From assembly GCA_002339325.1 (NCBI GenBank), contig DDKK01000008.1:1-52975 (forward strand): a stretch of 52,975 bases of DNA, in the 5' to 3' direction. Below the pieces are notes generated by a model, which searched no databases, had not been told where the DNA came from, and was given only the letters and a program-made list of their open reading frames with translations. How positions within the stretch are numbered: position 1 is the stretch's first letter; each line of letters starts with the position of its first letter. Made by a program: the position numbers and the translations under genes. Shown here piece after piece: positions 47,432-52,975 of this stretch. This DNA comes from Nitrospiraceae bacterium UBA2600. Lineage in GTDB: Bacteria > Nitrospirota > Thermodesulfovibrionia > Thermodesulfovibrionales > Thermodesulfovibrionaceae.

Positions 47432-49306
47432 TCATCCTCTTTTGACGAGTTTTCTCACGTCTCCAACTCTAAGTGTAATCTTATTTGAATCGAGATATTC
47501 AAGAAAATCGAGCGAATATTTTCTCGTTGTATTCAGAAGAGTTCTAAACTCTGATACAGTCATTTCCTGTTTTTGAAGGAAGAATTCTTTAAGGAGTTTA
47601 AGCATTTCCTCATATTGCTCTTTTGTAATATAGAGAGAATCATTAATTCGCACAATTTTGCCCTGTTTGACCAAAACTTTTAGAATATCTGTTAGTCTCG
47701 ATTCGGGAATTTTTAGGATTTTTGCAAGCTCTTCCTTAAAAGGTGGTTGAAATTTTCCTGCTGTGATTTGCCTTATTAAGCTTCTTTCTAATGCCTCATC
47801 AATTTCTTCTTTACCAGCAGATTTCAGTCTAACCGTATTTCCATCCAATGATATTTCTTCTATCTTCGATAAGAGCAAAAGTATTTCAGGAAACCTTTCA
47901 ACCCTTAGTTTTACTCTTAATTCTTCCTTTGGAACTCCCTCTTTAAAGGGATTATCACGATGAAAATCATTTAAAAAACTAATAACCGAAGACTTGAAAT
48001 CTTTAAAAACATCTGTATGGAAGAAATGATTATTTACTCTTACAATTTTTCTTCCTCCAAGAAGCTTCTCTAATGAACTTTTTATATCATCAATGTCTGC
48101 ACTAATCCATCCTTCAAGTTCATTCAGTGCAATACCGTTCATTCCCTTTCTTTTTATTTTTATTTCTATGCAATCGGCAAGGTCTCCTTTAGATAGAATT
48201 TCGAGATGTTCATAGGGGATGTCCTTTTTTCTTCTTGGTGGCTCAGGGTCAAGAACTATTCCGCCTCCGAGTGTTTCAAGTGGAGAAAATCTCCTTATTA
48301 TAAATCTATCCTTTGCCATAGCAACTACAGGACTTTCTAATTTCAAATGGGCGAAGGCAGACTCGCCCGGAGCAATTTCTTCTCGTCCTATAAGTTTTAC
48401 CTTACCGATAGTCTCTGAAGTTGTAAGATAAAAATGGACAGGAGCATTGTTTTTTAGTGGCTTAGCATCTTTGAGCAGCCTTATTTCTACTTCAATGTAA
48501 CTAGTTGGCTTAAGCTTGCCCTGAACTGTAACTATATCGCCTCTCTTTAGGTCTTCTTTTGAGATGCCTTGTAGATTAATCCCCACCCTCTGACCTGCAC
48601 TTACCTCTTTTTGAGGCTGGCCATGACTCTGCAAACCTCGCACTTTTGATTTAATGCCAGTAGGCAGAATTTCCACATTGGTCTCAACAGCTACTTTTCC
48701 GCTGAGAACTGTTCCCGTAACAACTGTTCCGAAACCCTTAAGGGTAAAAACCCTGTCGATTGGCATTCTAAATATACCCTTTGTAGATTTTTCGACAACT
48801 CTAAGGGCAAGTTCTCTTATTTTTTCTTTTAGCACCTCTATGTTAAAACCTGTCTTTGCAGATACAGGCACAATCTCGGCATCTTCAAGAAAAGTATCCT
48901 TCACTGTTTCTCTTATATCTTCCTTAGCAAGTTCTAAAGTTTCTTCATCTATTAGGTCTGCTTTATTGAGAACAATTATTCCAGACTTTATTTTAAGAAG
49001 GTCACAAATGGCAAGATGTTCCTTTGTCTGTGGCATAACTCCCTCGTCAGCAGCAACAACAAGCATTACCATGTCCATACCGCCTACTCCAGCAAGCATG
49101 TTCTTTATCAATCTTTCATGACCTGGAACATCAACAATGCCAACTACAACATCGGGATAGGCAATGTTAGCAAAGCCGAGGTCTATGGTGATGCCTCTTT
49201 CTTTTTCTTCTTTTAGTCTATCAGGGTCTACCCCTGTGAGAGCCTTTACTACGGAGCTTTTTCCATGGTCAATGTGTCCTGCTGTTCCGAGGATTACTCT
49301 TTTCAT
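47432..49306 (-). CDS. selB: selenocysteine-specific elongation factor
   Basis: 624 aa. GTPase domain with GTAGHIDHGKSSVVKALTG (G1), DVPGHERLIKNMLAG (G3), NKADLID (G4), VPVSAKTG (G5); beta-barrel domains II-IV; C-terminal winged helices that bind the SECIS hairpin (ILKIPESRLTDILKVLVKQG ... YSLDFLEYLDSNKITLRVGD). It delivers Sec-tRNA to recoded UGA, so the organism makes selenoproteins; selA, selC and selD are not in the window. Its ATG overlaps the hisH stop. Confidence 0.95.
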   Translation of the reverse strand: MKRVILGTAGHIDHGKSSVVKALTGVDPDRLKEEKERGITIDLGFANIAYPDVVVGIVDVPGHERLIKNMLAGVGGMDMVMLVVAADEGVMPQTKEHLAICDLLKIKSGIIVLNKADLIDEETLELAKEDIRETVKDTFLEDAEIVPVSAKTGFNIEVLKEKIRELALRVVEKSTKGIFRMPIDRVFTLKGFGTVVTGTVLSGKVAVETNVEILPTGIKSKVRGLQSHGQPQKEVSAGQRVGINLQGISKEDLKRGDIVTVQGKLKPTSYIEVEIRLLKDAKPLKNNAPVHFYLTTSETIGKVKLIGREEIAPGESAFAHLKLESPVVAMAKDRFIIRRFSPLETLGGGIVLDPEPPRRKKDIPYEHLEILSKGDLADCIEIKIKRKGMNGIALNELEGWISADIDDIKSSLEKLLGGRKIVRVNNHFFHTDVFKDFKSSVISFLNDFHRDNPFKEGVPKEELRVKLRVERFPEILLLLSKIEEISLDGNTVRLKSAGKEEIDEALERSLIRQITAGKFQPPFKEELAKILKIPESRLTDILKVLVKQGKIVRINDSLYITKEQYEEMLKLLKEFFLQKQEMTVSEFRTLLNTTRKYSLDFLEYLDSNKITLRVGDVRKLVKRG

Positions 49307-49914
49307 CTGACAAGTTCAACAAAATTTCTAAGTAGCTTTAACCCCATCTTCTGAGATTTTTCAGGATGAAACTGAGTGGCATAGATATTTTCATGTATGA
49401 GCATTGAAACAAAGGAAACTCCGTAGTCTGTCTGTCCTGCGACAACTTTGCTGTCATCGGGAACCACATAGTAGGAATGGACAAAATAAAAAAATGAAGA
49501 ATCAGGAATTTCTTTAAGAAGGGGACTTTTTTTGCTGAATCTTACATTATTCCAGCCCATGTGCGGAATTTTGTATTCTCTGGGAAGGGAAAATTTTATC
49601 ACCCTACCTTTAATCAAATCAAGCCCTCTACAAAGACCAAACTCTTCAGATTCTGTAAATAAAATCTGCATTCCGAGGCAAATTCCCAGATAAGGCTTGC
49701 CTTTGCTAATTTCTTCTTTTATAATTTCGATAAGTCCTAACCTTTCAAGATTTGCCATACAGTCCTGAAAAGCACCTACACCCGGTAGAACAATAGCTTT
49801 TGCTTTTCTTATTTCATCGGCTGACTGGGTAACACTAACTTCTCCACCTACAGCTTCTATTGCCTTTGTGACGCTTTTAATATTGCCCATTCCGTAGTCA
49901 ACTAATGCAATCAT
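49303..49914 (-). CDS. hisH: imidazole glycerol phosphate synthase subunit HisH
   Basis: 203 aa class I glutamine amidotransferase. Nucleophile Cys in KPYLGICLGMQILF, catalytic His/Glu in YATQFHPEKSQ, N-terminal IALVDYGMGNIKSVTKAIEA and VLPGVGAFQDCM. Supplies ammonia to HisF in histidine synthesis; hisF is not adjacent, so the his genes are at least partly scattered. Confidence 0.97.
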   Translation of the reverse strand: MIALVDYGMGNIKSVTKAIEAVGGEVSVTQSADEIRKAKAIVLPGVGAFQDCMANLERLGLIEIIKEEISKGKPYLGICLGMQILFTESEEFGLCRGLDLIKGRVIKFSLPREYKIPHMGWNNVRFSKKSPLLKEIPDSSFFYFVHSYYVVPDDSKVVAGQTDYGVSFVSMLIHENIYATQFHPEKSQKMGLKLLRNFVELVR

Positions 49915-49923
49915 GGGTTAATT

Positions 49924-52176
49924 CTACCATAAAACAAAGAGTTTTTTTAAATTTTCCAGCTCTCTGTATGGCTTAAATTCTGTTTCCTCAAAAGTTTTTA
50001 TCTTAATTTGTCCATTCTTATTTTTTTCTATCTGTATGGCTCCATCAAGGTCTGTTCTATAGATTTTACACTTATTCTTAAGATGTTCCACAACTTCCTC
50101 GTGTGGATGTCCATAAGGATTATTTTTGCCCGCTGAGATTATACAGATAGTCGGAGATACAGCATTATATAATTCGTCATAAAAAGAGCGCTTACTTCCG
50201 TGATGTGGTATTTTTACTATGTCTGCCTTAAGATATGAAGCAGGTATGCTACTCAATGCCTCTATGCCAGCATCGGAGCCAAAGAGAAAAGTTTTATCAT
50301 AACATTTTAAACTCAAAACGAGGCTCAATTCATTACTGTCTTTTGAAACAGAAGAAGTATAGAACTCTCTGTAAGGATGCAATACTATAAAAGTGCAGTT
50401 GCTAAATTTAATTACATCCCCTCTTTCGAGATGGCGTATATTAACTGAAAAGGGAAGATTATACTTGATATAGCCATTATCCCATATTTCTCTTACGTTA
50501 ATTTTCTCTAAAATCCTTAAAAAACCTCCGGCATGGTCTTTCTGTTCGTGGGAAATAATTAGAGCCTGTAACTCTCTGTAACCCTTTGCTTTTAGATAAT
50601 TTTCTACTTCAAAGCCTGTTTTACCTGTATCAATAAGAAAAACTCCTTCAGATGTCTCTATCACAGTAGAGTCTGCCTGGCCTACATCGAGAAAAGTTAT
50701 TTTTGTGAGTTTCCTCTGATAACTATTTAAAATAAAACTTAAAAAGACTGAAGCAAAAATCAATAACAGTGCAAAAACGATTGCCCCTTTTCTAAGTGAC
50801 CCCTTAAAAATGTAATGGCTAAAGATTAATACAAAAACCGACAGATAAAAAATTACTACTGAACCCAAGGTTATGGGAGGAATTGAAGTAAAAGAAAGGC
50901 TAAAAGAGCCAAGAAAATGGATTAGATTAAAAGAAAAACCTGCAATTGTATTTACAATTTCTGGAAAAGGATAAATTCCTGTAACAAGATATATGAAAGC
51001 AAAAATTATATTTATTGGAAACAGTATCATTCCAATGAGGAGTCCTGCTGTTAAATTGGCAATAGGACTGATAAGAGAAATATAGTGAAATCTGTAAATA
51101 ACAATTGGCGCAGTAATAAAAGATGCCGATAAACTTATAAGTAAACTTAAAATAATATAAGATAAAAGCTTGTTTTTAATCTTGCTTCTAATGTCTTTAT
51201 AAAAGTCCGTTACAAAACCAATTGCAAAAGTGGCCAGAAAACTTAACTGAAATGATATGTCTTTCACTGCCGAAGGTTCTATTATTAGAATTAAAAAACA
51301 AGCAATGCAGACACTCACTATCCATAAAAACTTCCTTTCAGACAGAACTCCTACCATAAAAAATAATGCCATTATAAACGCTCGCGTGGAAGGATAACTG
51401 GGTTCTACGAGGAGATAATAAAACAAAAGAACGGGAAAACAGAGAATAATACTTAACTGATAGGGCTTAATGTAAAGGGTTATCTGGACAAGCAATCTGT
51501 AAGGTATCAGTCGAATAGCCATCTTGAAAATAATGAAAAATACTGTAAAAAGCAAGCTAAAATGAGCACCAGAAATGCTCAAAAGATGAATCAGGCCTGT
51601 TTTCTGGAAATCCTCTCTTACTTCGCGTGAAATCTCATGCCTTACTCCTGTGGTCATTGCAACCATCACTGAAGATGCTGGCTCGGCAAGCTTTTTACTT
51701 AATTCTTCGTTAATTCTATCTTTAATCCTTTCGAAAAAGCCTGCTCTTCTTTCTCCTTCATCAAATATCCTATTGGCATAACAAAATTTCTCTTTATTGA
51801 AAGAGTATGGATTTTTATTTGTTCTCACGATTTTGCATTCAACTCTATAAAGCCTTCCTTCCTTAAGTTTTTCTATCGAGTATACTTTAATAGCTTTACT
51901 ATCAATAGTTTTAAAAAGATAAATATTGTGGTAACTTGAGGCAAAATATCCTGTGAAATTAATATCTCTATCTTCTGATAGATTTTCTCCGTTCCCTTTA
52001 ATACCGTAGAGAAAGCCCAAAAACGCCAACATCAAACAAACAATTGCTATCTTATACTTTCGATTTAAAAGAGTTACAAAAAAAGGTATTAAAGCAGTTG
52101 AAATAGAAATAACAGGGAAATAGATAAAAAATAATCCGCTTAAAATACCAAGAAGGAGCGAAAGCAAGAGTTTCAT
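49924..52176 (-). CDS. comEC: ComEC/Rec2 DNA uptake channel
   Basis: About 750 aa. DUF4131-like N-terminus with membrane helices, central competence domain (LIHLLSISGAHFSLLFTVFF ... PSYPSTRAFIMALFFMVGVL) with many helices, and a C-terminal metallo-beta-lactamase-like domain (FLDVGQADSTVIETSEGVFL, ISHEQKDHAGGFL, IPHHGSKRSFYDEL). Takes single-stranded DNA across the inner membrane in natural transformation. Start at 52176 has AAGGAAA upstream; 52191 does not. Confidence 0.93.
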   Translation of the reverse strand: MKLLLSLLLGILSGLFFIYFPVISISTALIPFFVTLLNRKYKIAIVCLMLAFLGFLYGIKGNGENLSEDRDINFTGYFASSYHNIYLFKTIDSKAIKVYSIEKLKEGRLYRVECKIVRTNKNPYSFNKEKFCYANRIFDEGERRAGFFERIKDRINEELSKKLAEPASSVMVAMTTGVRHEISREVREDFQKTGLIHLLSISGAHFSLLFTVFFIIFKMAIRLIPYRLLVQITLYIKPYQLSIILCFPVLLFYYLLVEPSYPSTRAFIMALFFMVGVLSERKFLWIVSVCIACFLILIIEPSAVKDISFQLSFLATFAIGFVTDFYKDIRSKIKNKLLSYIILSLLISLSASFITAPIVIYRFHYISLISPIANLTAGLLIGMILFPINIIFAFIYLVTGIYPFPEIVNTIAGFSFNLIHFLGSFSLSFTSIPPITLGSVVIFYLSVFVLIFSHYIFKGSLRKGAIVFALLLIFASVFLSFILNSYQRKLTKITFLDVGQADSTVIETSEGVFLIDTGKTGFEVENYLKAKGYRELQALIISHEQKDHAGGFLRILEKINVREIWDNGYIKYNLPFSVNIRHLERGDVIKFSNCTFIVLHPYREFYTSSVSKDSNELSLVLSLKCYDKTFLFGSDAGIEALSSIPASYLKADIVKIPHHGSKRSFYDELYNAVSPTICIISAGKNNPYGHPHEEVVEHLKNKCKIYRTDLDGAIQIEKNKNGQIKIKTFEETEFKPYRELENLKKLFVLW

Positions 52177-52235
52177 ATATTTTCCTTGCAATTTTTCTTC
52201 TGAATATACATCCCTTTTCTGTATAATAAAAAATT

Positions 52236-52895
52236 ATGGATCATATTATTACAGTCTTTGAGGACAAGCAAGTTCAGGCTTTCTTTACGAAGAAATTAGA
52301 AGATTTTGAAACCTTTAAAAAATCTCTTCCCTTCAAAATTTATCTTCCCATCCAAAAACATACAGATTGGGTGCATGTTTTAGAGGGAAACTTTATCCCT
52401 CAAATAGCAGACGCTATCATAACCAATAGAAAATCAGTTTTAATAGGAATAAAAACAGCGGACTGCGTGCCAATCTTAATCTATTGTCCCGACAAAAAAG
52501 TAATAGGAGCTGTTCACGCAGGCTGGAGAGGAACTGCAAAGGGCATATTAAGAAAGACCATCAAAAAAATGGTAGAAATTTACTCCTGTAAAAAGGAAAA
52601 CTTATTGATTGCCATAGGACCTCACATAAGAGGATGCTGTTATGAAGTAGGAGAAGAAGTCATTGATGCTATGAAATCGCAGATATCTAATAATGACTAT
52701 ATAATAAGCAAAAATGGTAAATTCCATATCGATTTAGGAATAGCGAATATTATTCAGGCTATTGAAGAAGGAGTAAAACAAGAGAACATTCTCAAATTAG
52801 ATGAATGCACTTATTGTAAAAGCAATGAATATGCCTCTTACAGATTTCACGGAAAAGATGCAGGCAGACAGTATGGATTTATTGGAATGTTATAA
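52236..52895 (+). CDS. pgeF: laccase-domain (YfiH/PgeF) protein
   Basis: 219 aa. VLIGIKTADCVPILIYCPDK, GAVHAGWRGTAKGILRKTIK, IGPHIRGCCYEVGEEV and YRFHGKDAGRQYGFIGM are the metal-binding His/Cys motifs of the DUF152 family. Members act as purine nucleoside phosphorylase/deaminase and edit cell-wall precursors. Divergent from comEC; tRNA-Pro follows. Confidence 0.92.
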   Translation: MDHIITVFEDKQVQAFFTKKLEDFETFKKSLPFKIYLPIQKHTDWVHVLEGNFIPQIADAIITNRKSVLIGIKTADCVPILIYCPDKKVIGAVHAGWRGTAKGILRKTIKKMVEIYSCKKENLLIAIGPHIRGCCYEVGEEVIDAMKSQISNNDYIISKNGKFHIDLGIANIIQAIEEGVKQENILKLDECTYCKSNEYASYRFHGKDAGRQYGFIGML

Positions 52896-52906
52896 TAAAC
52901 AAAAAA

Positions 52907-52975
52907 CGGGGTGTAGCGCAGTCTGGTAGCGCGCACGGTTCGGGACCGTGGTGTCGGAGGTTCAAATCCTCTCAC
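52907..52975 (+). tRNA. tRNA-Pro (anticodon CGG), truncated at window end
   Basis: CGGGGTG acceptor 5' strand, D-arm GTAGCGCAGTCTGGTAGCGC, anticodon stem CACGG/CCGTG around TTCGGGA giving anticodon CGG, T-arm GGAGGTTCAAATCCTC. The acceptor 3' strand lies beyond the window. Confidence 0.93.

Noticed and set aside
47763..49216. Serine-rich + strand frames opposite selB (up to 155 aa)
   Set aside because: Mirror frames of a highly conserved gene, without ribosome sites or domain signatures.

Overview
The window is AT-rich DNA of a thermophile-like anaerobic bacterium. The gene content (SelB, a fused IspDF, a LapA/LapB-type TPR protein and a UPF0278-type RNA ligase partner protein) fits Nitrospirota such as Thermodesulfovibrio. 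That placement is inference from gene content and base composition only; no marker gene was compared.

Layout. (1) 1-4252 is host core: the 3' part of dnaE overlapping accA on +, then a convergent PIN protein and LapB-like gene on -. (2) 4253-33621 is a 29.3 kb integrated element in a tRNA-Ala(GGC) gene. Its left part holds a tyrosine integrase, excisionase-like HTH, a mobilization block (type IV coupling protein split by a frameshift, small membrane and coiled-coil proteins, RHH protein, candidate oriT, MOBF relaxase-helicase), iterons, a primase/VirE-type replication protein and a repressor with three operators. No VirB4 or pilus genes are seen, so it looks mobilizable rather than self-conjugative. 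Its right part (20.0-33.4 kb) is an accessory island: an orphan tyrosine recombinase, a lipoprotein, two AAA/DUF4143-type ATPases, a toxin-antitoxin-SecB-like chaperone (TAC) module, a HEPN operon, a Panacea antitoxin/RelE-like pair, Fic, VapBC and an RHH/PIN pair. These modules are separated by recurring palindromic repeats. (3) 33622-34026 is a short spacer with the relic C-terminus of a third integrase. (4) 34027-42764 is a second element of 8.7 kb in tRNA-Ala(CGC), in opposite orientation. It has a related integrase, a TOPRIM/ATPase replication protein, HicBA and many small unknown genes, with no capsid, terminase or relaxase recognised; it is satellite- or cryptic-plasmid-like. (5) 42765-52975 is host core: FMN-dependent dehydrogenase, ispDF, PIN-TRAM protein, HtrA, selB, hisH, comEC, a laccase-domain protein and a truncated tRNA-Pro(CGG).

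How it fits together. Both elements use related integrases, the same type of arm repeat (TGTGATAAA) and the anticodon-loop-to-3'-end part of two different alanine tRNA genes. Each rebuilds the tRNA it enters and leaves a displaced 3' fragment at its far end. The most interesting unexplained structure is the 20.0-33.4 kb array of self-contained toxin/ATPase modules bounded by two-hairpin repeats and headed by a recombinase that lacks a core-binding domain. It resembles a cassette platform, although simple dispersal of a MITE/REP repeat remains possible. Other points are a start codon buried in a hairpin for integrase 1, near-leaderless promoters on several island modules, and iterons inside a replication gene.
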